Assembly: GCF_900102695.1 (NCBI RefSeq)
Contig: NZ_FMVW01000006.1
Location: forward strand, 1-64,000
Source: Afifella marina DSM 2698
GTDB lineage: Bacteria; Pseudomonadota; Alphaproteobacteria; Rhizobiales; Afifellaceae
DNA length: 64,000 nt
Reading direction: 5' to 3'
The position numbers were made by a program, and so were the translations under genes. How positions within the stretch are numbered: position 1 is the first letter of the stretch; the number at the start of each line of letters is the position of its first letter. Positions 26,264-36,046 of the stretch are shown here, piece by piece. The notes beneath the pieces are model-generated. The model was given only the letters and a program-made list of their open reading frames with translations. It was not told the origin of the DNA and searched no databases.

Positions 26264-27533
26264 CCTGCCGGAGAATCTCGTCTTCTGGACGATCTCTCTG
26301 ACCTGGTTCTTCTACGCCTTCGGCGCGCTCTACGTGGTGGGACCAGTGATCTCCTGGTCCCTGGCCGGTCTCGGCTTCCTGTCGCTTTACCTCGGTCCCG
26401 GCCTCAGGCCGGACCTCAGGCCCACCGGCTCGGTGCCGCCGATTATCTGGGGCTGGATCGGCGGCATGCTGGTCATGCTGGTCGCCTTGTGGGTCGGCCA
26501 TTTCGACTGGGGCCTCGGCATGGGCCAGACGATCAAGTCCTCGATCGGATGGGCAAAAGGCTGGGCGATGGTCGCACTCGTTCCCTTCGCCGGGGCCATT
26601 TTGAAGATCCGCCGAGACGTTGTCATCCGCAGCCAGTGCATCGTCGGCGCATGCACGGTGGCACTCCTACCGATCCTCCTCGTCGCACCCTCGATCGGCT
26701 TGCCCGAAAAGATCTTCGTTTCGCCTCTGAAGGCCGTTGGCGGCCCGGGTCCAGAATATTTCTCCGTATATTTCTACACGCTTGATCCGTCGAGCTGGAC
26801 GCCGCGCTGGCAGTTCTACGCCCCGTGGTCGCCCTTTGCCGGCCTTCTCGGCGTCGTGATGGTTCTCTTCGCGCTCGAAGACCGCAGCCGCTTCTGGATG
26901 GCGATGGGCATTCTCGCCGGGCTGGCGATGGTCTTCTTTTCCAAGTCGCGCATGAGCCTTGTCGCCCTCTTCGTATGCGCTGTCGGCCCGCGCATGATGC
27001 CACTTCTGGCCAAAAGCGTCGCCTGGCAACTCGCTGCCGGCGTCGCCGCATCGATGGCGGCGCTCGGCACATATCTTCTACAGGCCATGCAGGATGCGGT
27101 TTCGGCCTTCAAGGGCGCCAGAGCCGACAGCACCCGCGTCCGCGAGACCCTGCAACGTATCGCCTATGAGCGCTGGCAAAACGAGGCGGTGTGGTTCGGC
27201 CACGGCACGGTTCAACCGGGTCCCCATATCGTCGAGTACATGCCGATCGGAAGTCATCACACCTGGTATGGACTGCTGTTCGTGAAAGGTCTTGTCGGAG
27301 TGTGGGCTCTCCTCGTCCCGCTGGTCTGGCAGTTCTGGATTGTCGCCGTCGATTCCGTCAAAGGCCGCCGAGGACGGCTTCCTCTCGGCATCGTACTCGT
27401 TTTTATCATCCTGAGCTTCGGGGAAAACATCGAGATCGAGGCCTATCTCCTTTGGCCGGCTTTGCTTCTCCTTGGCATTCACGCTCGCGAATTGGAGCGC
27501 GACCGGCTGGAAACAGCATCCAGGAAAGCTTGA
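26238..27533 (+). CDS. Wzy/O-antigen-polymerase-like membrane protein
   Basis: 431 residues with about ten TM helices and a larger loop before the last ones containing SHHTWYGLLFVKGLVG, similar in place and type to the Wzy_C/O-antigen ligase loop. It overlaps the end of the Wzz-like gene, as polymerase genes often do. Taken with the flippase (16658), it completes a Wzx/Wzy-dependent pathway. Wzy proteins are highly divergent, so the assignment rests on topology and context. ATG 26250 is an alternative start. Confidence 0.75.
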   Translation: MKTPMPQRNLPENLVFWTISLTWFFYAFGALYVVGPVISWSLAGLGFLSLYLGPGLRPDLRPTGSVPPIIWGWIGGMLVMLVALWVGHFDWGLGMGQTIKSSIGWAKGWAMVALVPFAGAILKIRRDVVIRSQCIVGACTVALLPILLVAPSIGLPEKIFVSPLKAVGGPGPEYFSVYFYTLDPSSWTPRWQFYAPWSPFAGLLGVVMVLFALEDRSRFWMAMGILAGLAMVFFSKSRMSLVALFVCAVGPRMMPLLAKSVAWQLAAGVAASMAALGTYLLQAMQDAVSAFKGARADSTRVRETLQRIAYERWQNEAVWFGHGTVQPGPHIVEYMPIGSHHTWYGLLFVKGLVGVWALLVPLVWQFWIVAVDSVKGRRGRLPLGIVLVFIILSFGENIEIEAYLLWPALLLLGIHARELERDRLETASRKA

Positions 27534-27680
27534 AGAAAGCCCTGCATGCAACTTTTGCGCACATTCGGCTCCCCCTGACCCCCGACCGCAGAGCGCTCGG
27601 CGGATACAGGCATCAAGGTCGAACATGGTCCAACTCGGACTCGGTCATGATGAGGCCGGTGCCCAGGCGCAGAGGAACAC

Positions 27681-29390
27681 ATGAATGCGGTAGTCACGAT
27701 GGTCGAGGCAGCCTCCGCCATCATCCTCGCCATCATCTTTCTCGCTCTCCTTGGAGAACGCCTGGAAGGAACGTTCTGGCGTCGGAGCATCGCGTTCGGC
27801 CTCGTCTTTGCGGCGACCGGCATCCTCGTCATGCTCAACCCGGTCGAGCTGATGAATGGCGTGCGCACCGATCCGAGAAATGCGGTGGTGGCGCTCTCCG
27901 CAGCATTGGGCGGGCCGGTATGCGCTCTCATTACCGCCATTCCGATGATCGCGCTCCGCCTTCATTTCGGCGGCGTGGGGGCCGTTCCCGGAGCCGCCGG
28001 CATCGCTTCGGCCGCGATCTGCTCCAGCCTTCTCTGGTACGTCTGGACGAATTACCTCGGGCGCGAGGCGTCGCAGCGCTATATCCTCTATCATTCGCTC
28101 AGCGCAGCCGTCGTGCCCGCCCTGGTCATCGGCGTGATGACCGCCGTGCCCTGGGAGATCTTTCTCAAGTCGGCTTCCCTCTTCGTCCCGGTAAACTTTG
28201 CAGCGGTCCTCCTGATGGGCCAGCTCGTCATTCGGGAACACCAGCGGCGCTGGGCAATGGCTGCGAACAACGAAGCGCAAGCCCGCTTACAGGCGACGGC
28301 CAACAATGCACCGGGGGTCTTATTTCAGATCGCACGGAGCGAAGATGGACAGCTGGATCTGCCCTATATCTCCGACGGCGCGAGACGCATCCTTGATATG
28401 GACCCGGAGGATTTCGTCGAGGACCCAGCGAAACTCGCGCGACTGATTTCCCGGAAAGACGGAGAAAAATTGCGCCTTGTATTAGAGGATTCCGCGGAAA
28501 CCCTGGAACCATGGGCTTTCGAGGCGCAATGCATGCATCCCAAAGGCCGAATCCTCTGGCTGCGCGCCGTAGCGGAACCGCGGGGCTGCAGGCATGACGA
28601 GATCGTCTGGGACGGCTTTGCCTACGATATCAGCGACCAGAAACGCTCCGAGCGGATGAAAAATGACTTCATCTCGACGGTAAGCCACGAATTGCGCACC
28701 CCTTTGACCGCAATCCACGGCGCGCTTGGGCTCGTCGCTGCAGGAGGGGCCGGTCAACTCAGCGCAAAAGGCAACAGCCTCGTTTCGATCGCCTATGCCA
28801 ACAGCGCAAGACTGGTGCGTCTCATCAACGACATCCTTGATATTGAGCGGATCGAATCTGGAAGGATGCATTTCGACATCCGACCGCTCTCGATTCGCCC
28901 CCTCTTAGAAGCCGCTGTAGACTCGCTGAGCGCTTACGCGGCGGAGCATGAAATCTCCATCAAGATCGAAGAGACAGCCCCCGGTCTCGTCTGCCTGGCT
29001 GACCCGGACCGTCTCAGCCAGGCCTTTCTCAATCTGATTTCCAATGCAGTGAAATTCTCCCCGCCAGCAGGCACCGTTCGCATACGCATTGCACAACGCG
29101 CCGGACGCGCCCGTATCTATGTGAGCGACGAAGGGCCGGGCATCCCGCAGGAATTCCACACCCGCATCTTCACAAAATTCGAACGAGCCAACTTCTCCGA
29201 TAATCAAAAGGTTGGCGGTACCGGTCTCGGCCTTTCAATCACCAAGGCGATCATCGAACACCTCAACGGCGAGATCGACTTCCGCAGCACGGAAGGCGGA
29301 GGAACTATTTTCTTCGTTGATCTTCCAGGTTTTCCTGCGATGCAGCAGTTTGGTGCCGAACGCGATAATCGCAAGCTCGCAAGCGCCTAA
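27681..29390 (+). CDS. Histidine kinase with 5TM sensor and PAS domain
   Basis: 569 residues. About five or six TM helices (1-190) resemble the 5TMR-LYT sensor (short charged loop NPVELMNGVRTDPRN, then helices). A PAS domain (about 200-325), HisKA with VSHELRTPL (His336) and a HATPase with GTGLGLS follow. It has no receiver, so it should phosphorylate a separate regulator; the nearest with DNA-binding output is the LuxR-type protein at 23909. AGAGG precedes the ATG. It closes the polysaccharide/signalling block. The ligand is unknown. Confidence 0.9.
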   Translation: MNAVVTMVEAASAIILAIIFLALLGERLEGTFWRRSIAFGLVFAATGILVMLNPVELMNGVRTDPRNAVVALSAALGGPVCALITAIPMIALRLHFGGVGAVPGAAGIASAAICSSLLWYVWTNYLGREASQRYILYHSLSAAVVPALVIGVMTAVPWEIFLKSASLFVPVNFAAVLLMGQLVIREHQRRWAMAANNEAQARLQATANNAPGVLFQIARSEDGQLDLPYISDGARRILDMDPEDFVEDPAKLARLISRKDGEKLRLVLEDSAETLEPWAFEAQCMHPKGRILWLRAVAEPRGCRHDEIVWDGFAYDISDQKRSERMKNDFISTVSHELRTPLTAIHGALGLVAAGGAGQLSAKGNSLVSIAYANSARLVRLINDILDIERIESGRMHFDIRPLSIRPLLEAAVDSLSAYAAEHEISIKIEETAPGLVCLADPDRLSQAFLNLISNAVKFSPPAGTVRIRIAQRAGRARIYVSDEGPGIPQEFHTRIFTKFERANFSDNQKVGGTGLGLSITKAIIEHLNGEIDFRSTEGGGTIFFVDLPGFPAMQQFGAERDNRKLASA

Positions 29391-29576
29391 ATATCGTGTT
29401 CCCGACGCCAGTTGATAGACAAGCCGTATGGTGAAAACGTCTCCGCTGAGACGCTTTAATCTCGCCACCTAGAACGGTTTGCAGGTCCGCCGCACACGCC
29501 GGGTCCCAGTTGAGGTCGAAGGGAAGCTGCGCAGCAAGCCCAGCCTTCCGCAAGCCGTCTGCGGATTCCCTCGGTA

Positions 29577-29972
29577 TCACTCTGCCTCTTCCCGACCCAC
29601 CCGCAGCGCGTAGACCGACGAAGACAGATCGCCGTCTTCGCCATCTTGCGTGTCGCAAATAAGCGCCTCCTGGCTCTCGGGGTCGCCCGGCATCAGGCCA
29701 TGTTCGGTCAGGACGTCGAGCAAGCGCCGCCGTCGCTTGAGATAGCGGTCGCGTCTGCGCCGCGCTCCGCGGGCCTCCCGCCGCGCCACCGCAAGCGATG
29801 CCTTCGACTGCGGGTCGCGACCGGCCATGTCGGACTGCGAGAAGATGCGCACGCCACAACCGACAATCCGGCCTTCTGGATATTGGCCCGGCTCCCCAAG
29901 CGTTTCGATGATCGCCCAGCCGAGCGAGTTCGTGCCGATATCGAGGCCGAGTGTAGTGATAAGATCCGCCAT
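29577..29972 (-). pseudogene. cas9: Cas9 N-terminal remnant (RuvC-I and bridge helix only)
   Basis: 131 residues that match the start of a type II Cas9: RuvC-I strand LGLDIGTNSLGWAI with catalytic Asp11, then the arginine-rich bridge helix (about 58-86, with RREARGARRRRDRYLKRRRR), then the region leading to VYALR (120-124), where Cas9 proteins normally continue into the REC lobe. Here the homology stops, a short tail VGREEAE follows, and then a stop. REC, RuvC-II, HNH, RuvC-III and PAM-interacting parts (over 800 residues) are missing. The length of the RuvC-to-bridge-helix spacing suggests the compact II-C group. No cas1 or cas2 is in the window. It cannot cut DNA; whether it is expressed is unknown. 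Confidence 0.9.
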
Positions 29973-30001
29973 GCCGTTGCCCCATTACGAGAGCACAATG
30001 A

Positions 30002-30030
30002 TTGATCACTCTCACGAAAACTGCAAATAT
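30002..30030 (+). promoter_or_regulatory. Promoter for tracrRNA-like transcript
   Basis: TTGATC (30002-30007), a 17-base spacer and AAATAT (30025-30030) form a plausible housekeeping promoter pointing away from the cas9 remnant, with a start expected near 30037. Confidence 0.5.
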
Positions 30031-30036
30031 CATGGT

Positions 30037-30118
30037 GTTCAGAAATCGCAGTCCAGCCGTTAACAAGCTGAGATATGCACCAGATAAGGCGCTCTCTCCG
30101 GCGGGCGCTTTTTTGTTT
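30037..30118 (+). ncRNA. tracrRNA-like RNA, divergent from the cas9 remnant
   Basis: A unit of about 80 nt follows the promoter. It has a leader (about 30038-30064, GTGTTCAGAAATCGCAGTCC onward to CCGTTAAC) suited to pair with a repeat starting GTTAAC, then a short linker with AAGCTGAGATATGCACC, then a terminator hairpin (30086-30111: 9-bp stem with two GU pairs, 8-nt loop) and a T run. Position just upstream of cas9, size, and the anti-repeat/linker/terminator order are those of tracrRNAs of type II systems. No CRISPR repeat was found to test the pairing, so the call rests on context and structure. Confidence 0.6.
30086..30116 (+). terminator. Terminator of tracrRNA-like RNA
   Basis: Stem AAGGCGCTC with GGGCGCTTT (two GU pairs), loop TCTCCGGC, followed by more T. 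The hairpin is the 3' end expected for a tracrRNA. Confidence 0.8.
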
Positions 30119-30779
30119 TCCTTGTATCAAATCGGCCATTCTTCTGTCTTGGCTCCAATTTTGCTCAAGAGCCGGTAACGGCGACGCGTCCACGCCCGAA
30201 TCTCTACTCTGCCGTTGATGCTCACAAGCTCCTTGACTGATTTCGGGCGTGTTCGGTCGAGGCCAACCGCAGCCAATAGCCCCCTCGGTGCCTAAAGTGA
30301 GGATACAAGCATAACTTCCACTGCCGGGCTGCGGGTTGGTGGAAGCAGATCTATGCGCGCGTTGCCTTTAGCTTCCACTCGTCTGGCAACCGGGCACCGG
30401 CTCGGCCAAAGACGAGATAAGCGGTCTGCTACCGGGCAATCCATGAGCGCGCTAGCCTGGTTGAACTCACTTTTCGCGCCGTTCTCCCCTGTGTCGCCTT
30501 GAGGAAGGTGTCGCGGTCGGGCGGGATGCAGGTCTTCTCGTTCGGCCCGATCTGACCGACTTGGATCCTGTCGTACAAGACTGTATGCGCATCGGACGGG
30601 ACTTCGTTTGATTTCAATGGCTTACAGGCTCCCCATCCAATCACCCCTAAGTGATTGATCTTACAGCGTGATTCTGAACCAAGAGACCGATTCACACGGT
30701 CCTGTCTCACGGAGATCTCTGACCGCTCCCGTCCTCGCCCGTCATGCAACACGAGCGCCAGGATTACGTGTTCGCATGA
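30119..30779. other. Unassigned, probably decayed stretch between CRISPR remnant and iron island
   Basis: No open frame here has a recognisable domain. The 107-residue minus-strand frame at 30429-30752 lacks a ribosome site and homology I can recognise. I looked for regularly spaced repeats, and for the repeat predicted from the anti-repeat, and found none. It may be the scar of lost cas genes or an array. Confidence 0.5.
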
Positions 30780-31546
<767 letters not shown>

Positions 31547-31553
<7 letters not shown>

Positions 31554-32635
31554 GAGCGGCCTCGGCTCGTGAAAATCAAAGAGAAGAAGAACGGCACGCC
31601 GACAAGCGCCGTGATGATCCCGATCGGCAGAACGGCGCCCGGCACGACCAATTTGGAGATAATGGAAGCAAGCGAGAGAATGACGGCGCCGCACAGCATC
31701 GCACCAGGGAGAAAGAAGCGCTGGTCCTCTCCCATCAGCATGCGTGCGATATGCGGGCCGACGAGACCGACGAAGCCGATGGTGCCGACGAAGGCGACGG
31801 GAACGGCGGCAAGCAGGCTCACCGTCAGCATGGTCTCCAGCCGCAGGCGGCGCACATTGACGCCGAAGCTCGCCGCCTTGTCGTCGCCCAGCCGCAACGC
31901 GGTGAGTGCCCAGGAATGACGCATAAAGAGAGGTAGCGTCACGACCAGGACCGCGGCCGTGATGCCGACGCTCGACCAGGTGGATTTCGTCAGGCTGCCC
32001 ATCGTCCAGAAAACGACGGCGGCAAGGGCTTGCTCGCTGGCGGTATATTGCAGAAGCGCCATCAGTGCGTTGAAGGTGAAGACAAGAGCGATGCCGAGAA
32101 GGATCATCGTCTCAACCGTCACCCCCCGCATGGTCGAGGCAAAGTGGATGAAGAGTGCTGCCAGGATCGCCATGACGAAGGCATTGCCCGGGACCATCCA
32201 ATCGCCAGCCACTGGAACAAGCGCCACGCCGACGACGAGCGCCAGCGAGGCGCCGAAGCCCGCCGCGGCGGAGATGCCGAGCGTGAAGGGGCTCGCGAGC
32301 GGATTGGCGAGGATCGTCTGCATCTGCGCCCCGGCAACGGAGAGCGCCGCCCCCGCGACCACCGCCATCATGGCGACCGGCAGGCGGATGTCCCAGACGA
32401 TGACCTTGAGCTGGGCGGAGACGGCATCCGGGCGAACGAGTGCGGAGACGACCTCGCCGAAGGAATAGCTCGCCGGACCAAGCGCGATGTCGCAGACAAG
32501 ACAGACAAGGAGCACCGCCGACAGGCCGAAGAGCACCATCAGGCGACGGGCGACGAGTGCGCGATAGTGGCGCTGCATCATTCCCTCCGACGCCGAGGAC
32601 ACATCAGCCGCCCGAGCCTCGCTTGTCGCCGTCAT
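31547..32635 (-). CDS. Iron-siderophore ABC transporter permease (FecCD family)
   Basis: 362 residues with nine or ten TM helices and family motifs GAALSVAGAQMQTILANPLASPFTLGISA (given as landmark parts: GAQMQ, NPLA, P-FTLGI) and the C-terminal GLVGPHIARML coupling region. A single gene occurs here, so it probably acts as a homodimer. ATG 32635 forms an ATGA overlap with the AraC-type gene upstream; an ATG at 32677 would run inside that gene. The order is regulator, permease, ATPase on the minus strand. Confidence 0.92.
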
Positions 32636-33636
32636 CGGCGCCGCACCACAACGCTGCGTCCCAGGCGGCATCGGCAACAGCCGGGTGACATCCCGTACTG
32701 CCTCTTAAAGGCCGTGGAAAAGTTCGCAGCACTCGTATAGCCGGCGAGATAGGCCGCCTCGTCGATGCTGATGCCGTCCTCTTCCAGAATGCGGCGCGCT
32801 TTGTCGAGCCGCATCGTGCGCACATAGTTGAAGACGGTCGTCCCATAAGCCGTGTGGAAGAGGCGCTGAAGCGTGTTCTCGCTGACGCCGGCCGCCCGCG
32901 CCAGGACATCGACGCTAGGCAGGGAGCCGACACTGCCGCGCAGGATCTCCTCCGCCCGCGCCAGACGCAGGCGTTCCGTCCGGCTTAAGGAAGCCGCCTC
33001 GTCCTCGCCGCTTCTCCCAGTCAGAAAATCGAAGGTCGCCGCGATGATGCCGAGCACCGAACTTTCGATATGCAGCCGGCGCAGCCAAGGCTGCAGCCCC
33101 TTGGAGTCTGCGATCTCCTCCGCGCGCGAAAGGATCGAACGGCCGGGGGTCCAGGCGGCGAGCGCCAGATGGCGGTTGCAGAAATGCGCAACCTCGCGGG
33201 CGTTGCAATGCGCAAAGAAATCGCTTGATTCAAACCATTCCGGCGTAATTGCGATATTGAGACGGTGCAGCCGCTGCCCCTGTCGCCCCTGTCGGCGGAA
33301 CGTCGCAGGCTCCGTCTGCGCGAGCGCGATCGCGACCGGCTGCGTACCCCCATCTCCCTCCGGCATCGGCAGGACGTGGCGCCCCACGGCCGCGAAGGTG
33401 GAGCCTCGCAGGAGGAGCTTGATGCTGAAATGCGCCGGCAGCTCCACTTCCGTGTCGAGGTCGCGCAGATTGACGACATCGGAATGATGCACATGCAGGC
33501 CCCGCCGCAGCTCCATGTTCATGAACTCGCCGCGCACCACCACGTCGCTGCCCCGCACATTCGGCGTGTGGAGACGAAAAGCCCGCCTTCCGTCCCGCGC
33601 GAAACGATCGAATTCCTGCGCTGTCAGGCCATCCAC
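32632..33636 (-). CDS. AraC-family regulator of siderophore uptake (PchR-like)
   Basis: About 334 residues with a C-terminal double HTH typical of AraC proteins (SVDVLARAAGVSENTLQRLFHTAYG, then AYLAGYTSAANFSTAFKRQYGMSP). The N-terminal region resembles the ligand-binding part of PchR/YbtA-type activators, which sense the ferric siderophore. No ATG suits the start; GTG 33636 has GGAG 8 bases upstream, and TTG 33681 is an alternative. The open frame continues far upstream into the antisense of the TonB receptor and is not coding there. It lies divergent to the receptor gene and is coupled to the permease, so it probably activates both. Confidence 0.85.
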   Translation of the reverse strand: MDGLTAQEFDRFARDGRRAFRLHTPNVRGSDVVVRGEFMNMELRRGLHVHHSDVVNLRDLDTEVELPAHFSIKLLLRGSTFAAVGRHVLPMPEGDGGTQPVAIALAQTEPATFRRQGRQGQRLHRLNIAITPEWFESSDFFAHCNAREVAHFCNRHLALAAWTPGRSILSRAEEIADSKGLQPWLRRLHIESSVLGIIAATFDFLTGRSGEDEAASLSRTERLRLARAEEILRGSVGSLPSVDVLARAAGVSENTLQRLFHTAYGTTVFNYVRTMRLDKARRILEEDGISIDEAAYLAGYTSAANFSTAFKRQYGMSPGCCRCRLGRSVVVRRR

Positions 33637-33751
33637 GCATTCCGCTCCGGATCTTCCGCCACACTCTTTGCGCTGAGGCAAAGGATTTTGGTGCTCCCGC
33701 AAAAGGCTCGCGCGTAGCTGCGGGAAACCTCCCCGGTTATATAAGAAATCA

Positions 33752-33766
33752 TGATCGTCACAATCA
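33752..33766. promoter_or_regulatory. Putative RirA iron-responsive operator (TGA-N9-TCA)
   Basis: TGA at 33752-33754, nine bases, TCA at 33764-33766, inside an AT-rich segment of the divergent promoter between the AraC-type regulator and the TonB receptor. TGA-N9-TCA is the iron-responsive operator core bound by RirA in rhizobia. It would repress both directions when iron is plentiful. Confidence 0.5.
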
Positions 33767-33828
33767 TATTTTAGTCGATCATCAGGGGGATCCCGCCATG
33801 GGGAGGCGGTAGATTGTTGGAGTATGGA

Positions 33829-35985
33829 ATGGTTCCTGGGGCAGGATTTCGACATTTTCTGATGGCGTCGGCGGGCACGCTCGGCCTGATGGCGGCCGAT
33901 GCTGCGCTGGCGCAGGACGCGATCCCGCTGCAAGAGATTGTCGTCGAGGGCGGAACGGTCGAGACGGATAAGGGCTTCGTTCCGATGCGGGCCGAAACGG
34001 CGACGAAGACGGACAAGCTCCTGATCGAGACGCCGCAGGCGATCTCCGTCGTCAATCGCGAGGAATTCGAGCAGAAGGGTGCGCAAACCATCAACGAGGC
34101 GCTGCGCTACACGGCGGGCGTGCAGGCGGATCTGCGCCCCAACGACCGTTACGACATCGTGCCGGTGCGCGGCTTCGGCGCCTACCAGAACTTCGTCCAG
34201 TATCTCGACGGGCTTCGTCTCCTGCGCGGCATTTCGTTCTCGCAGCCGACCGTTGATGTCTACGATCTTGAACGGATCGAAGTGCTCAAGGGGCCTGCTT
34301 CGGTGCTGTACGGACAGATGTCTCCCGGCGGCTTCGTCAATCTCGTCTCGAAGAAGCCGACGGAGGAGCCGATCCACGAGGTGACGCTGACGGCGGGTTC
34401 AGACTGGTACGGCAAGGCCGGGATCGATCTCGGCGGGCCGATCACCGACGACGGCACCCTGCTCTATCGCTTCGTCGCTTCCGGCCGCTACAACGAGACC
34501 CGTTGGGACGACGTGGAATCAGAGCGCATCTCCGTCTCGCCGTCTCTGACCTTCCGCCCGACGCCCGGCACGGATCTGACGCTCCTCTTCAATTACACGC
34601 AGGATCCGAAGAGCGCCTATCCGAGCTACCTGCCGTCCCTTGGTACGGCTGTGCCCAACAACGGCTACCCTGACATTCCGGACGATTTCAACGTCGGGGA
34701 TCCGAATTTCGATACCTACGAGCGCACGGTCGCACGCGCCGGGTACGAGTTCAGCCAGGAGCTCGGCGAGGTGTTCACCTTTCGCCAGAACCTCCGCTAT
34801 ACGCATATCGACAGCGAGCATCTCGGCATGACCGGGCGCAGCATCGCCGACACCACGATCACCCGGCTCGCCGCACATCTGGACGAAGAGGTCGACACCT
34901 TCGCCATCGACAACCAGCTTGCAGCTGAATTTGCCGTCGGCCCCTTCCAGAACAGCCTGCTCGGCGGCGTCGATTACCAGTATGTCAGCGCGAGTCGGCT
35001 GATGGGTACGGGCGCGGCACCTACGATCGACTACCTCAGCCCGGAATACGGGATCGACATCGCGATCCCGGCCTATACCACCGACACCGACCAGGAAACC
35101 GAGCAGCTCGGATATTACCTGCAGGATCTGATCGAGATCGGACGCCTGAACATCGCCCTCGGCGGTCGTTACGACGATTATTCGATCGACACCGACACGG
35201 TGACCATCGCAAACGGCAGTGTTTCCTCAAGCTATCAGCAGAACACGGCCTTCACCGGACGCCTCGGCGCGACCTACCTCTTCGACAACGGGCTTGCGCC
35301 CTTCGCAAGCTACTCGACATCCTTTGAACCGCCGTCAGGGCTTGGCATCAACGGTGGCAATGTGACGGTCTTGGATCCTGTCGAAGGCGAACAGTACGAG
35401 GTCGGCATCAAGTACCAGCCGGAAGGCTTTGACAGCTTCCTCATGGCATCCGTCTACGATCTGCGCCAGGAGAACGCCGTCTCCAGCGATCGGGCCAATC
35501 CGGGCTACTATCTGCAGACCGGCGAAGTGCATTCCAAAGGCGTGGAATTGGAGGCCAAGCTCAGCCTCGACAACGGCTGGGATCTGACCGGCGCCTACAC
35601 ATATATCGACGCGGAGATCACCGAGAGTGCCGTCGCGGCCGACGTCGGCAACACCCCTGCCCTCGTCCCCGAACACGCTGCGTCCGCCTGGGCACATTAC
35701 ACCTTCCAGAAGGGCGCTCTGGAAGGAGTCGGTCTCGGGGCCGGTGTCCGCTACCAGGGCGAGACCTACGGTGCCGACGACAACAGCTTCACCGTCGACC
35801 CGGTGACGCTGGTCGATGTCGCGGCCGACTACGATTTGTCCGCCCGCACGCCTTACGACGTGTCGCTCAGCCTCAGCGTCACGAACCTTCTCGACGAGGA
35901 ATACGTCTCCTCGTGCAGCAGCTCCATCTCCTGTTTCTACGGGACCCGGCGCACGGCCTATGCGCGGCTCAAATACACCTGGTGA
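33829..35985 (+). CDS. TonB-dependent ferric-siderophore receptor
   Basis: 718 residues. A signal peptide ends near DAALAQDA, then a Ton-box-like EIVVEGG, a plug domain (about 55-165, with TPQAISVVNREE, YDLERIEVLKGPASVLYGQ in parts, and PGGFVNLVSKKP) and a 22-strand-type barrel ending in YARLKYTW with a terminal Trp. The plug motifs are those of the FhuA/FpvA siderophore receptor group. ATG 33829 has GGAG 6 bases upstream; the frame opens at TTG 33814. First gene of the long siderophore operon; it should import the ferric form of the product made by the genes at 37870-46309. Confidence 0.93.
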   Translation: MVPGAGFRHFLMASAGTLGLMAADAALAQDAIPLQEIVVEGGTVETDKGFVPMRAETATKTDKLLIETPQAISVVNREEFEQKGAQTINEALRYTAGVQADLRPNDRYDIVPVRGFGAYQNFVQYLDGLRLLRGISFSQPTVDVYDLERIEVLKGPASVLYGQMSPGGFVNLVSKKPTEEPIHEVTLTAGSDWYGKAGIDLGGPITDDGTLLYRFVASGRYNETRWDDVESERISVSPSLTFRPTPGTDLTLLFNYTQDPKSAYPSYLPSLGTAVPNNGYPDIPDDFNVGDPNFDTYERTVARAGYEFSQELGEVFTFRQNLRYTHIDSEHLGMTGRSIADTTITRLAAHLDEEVDTFAIDNQLAAEFAVGPFQNSLLGGVDYQYVSASRLMGTGAAPTIDYLSPEYGIDIAIPAYTTDTDQETEQLGYYLQDLIEIGRLNIALGGRYDDYSIDTDTVTIANGSVSSSYQQNTAFTGRLGATYLFDNGLAPFASYSTSFEPPSGLGINGGNVTVLDPVEGEQYEVGIKYQPEGFDSFLMASVYDLRQENAVSSDRANPGYYLQTGEVHSKGVELEAKLSLDNGWDLTGAYTYIDAEITESAVAADVGNTPALVPEHAASAWAHYTFQKGALEGVGLGAGVRYQGETYGADDNSFTVDPVTLVDVAADYDLSARTPYDVSLSLSVTNLLDEEYVSSCSSSISCFYGTRRTAYARLKYTW

Positions 35986-36046
35986 ACTTTCGGATGGAGG
36001 GTTGGGCTTATCCGCTCCTTCCTCTTTTCAGCCAACAGAGACCCCG

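Noticed and set aside
30429-30752. 107-codon minus-strand frame
   Set aside because: No homology recognised, no ribosome site; kept only as an unassigned stretch.
33637-34377. N-terminal extension of the AraC regulator frame
   Set aside because: Runs antisense through the TonB receptor signal peptide and plug, and crosses the divergent promoter with its RirA-like site.
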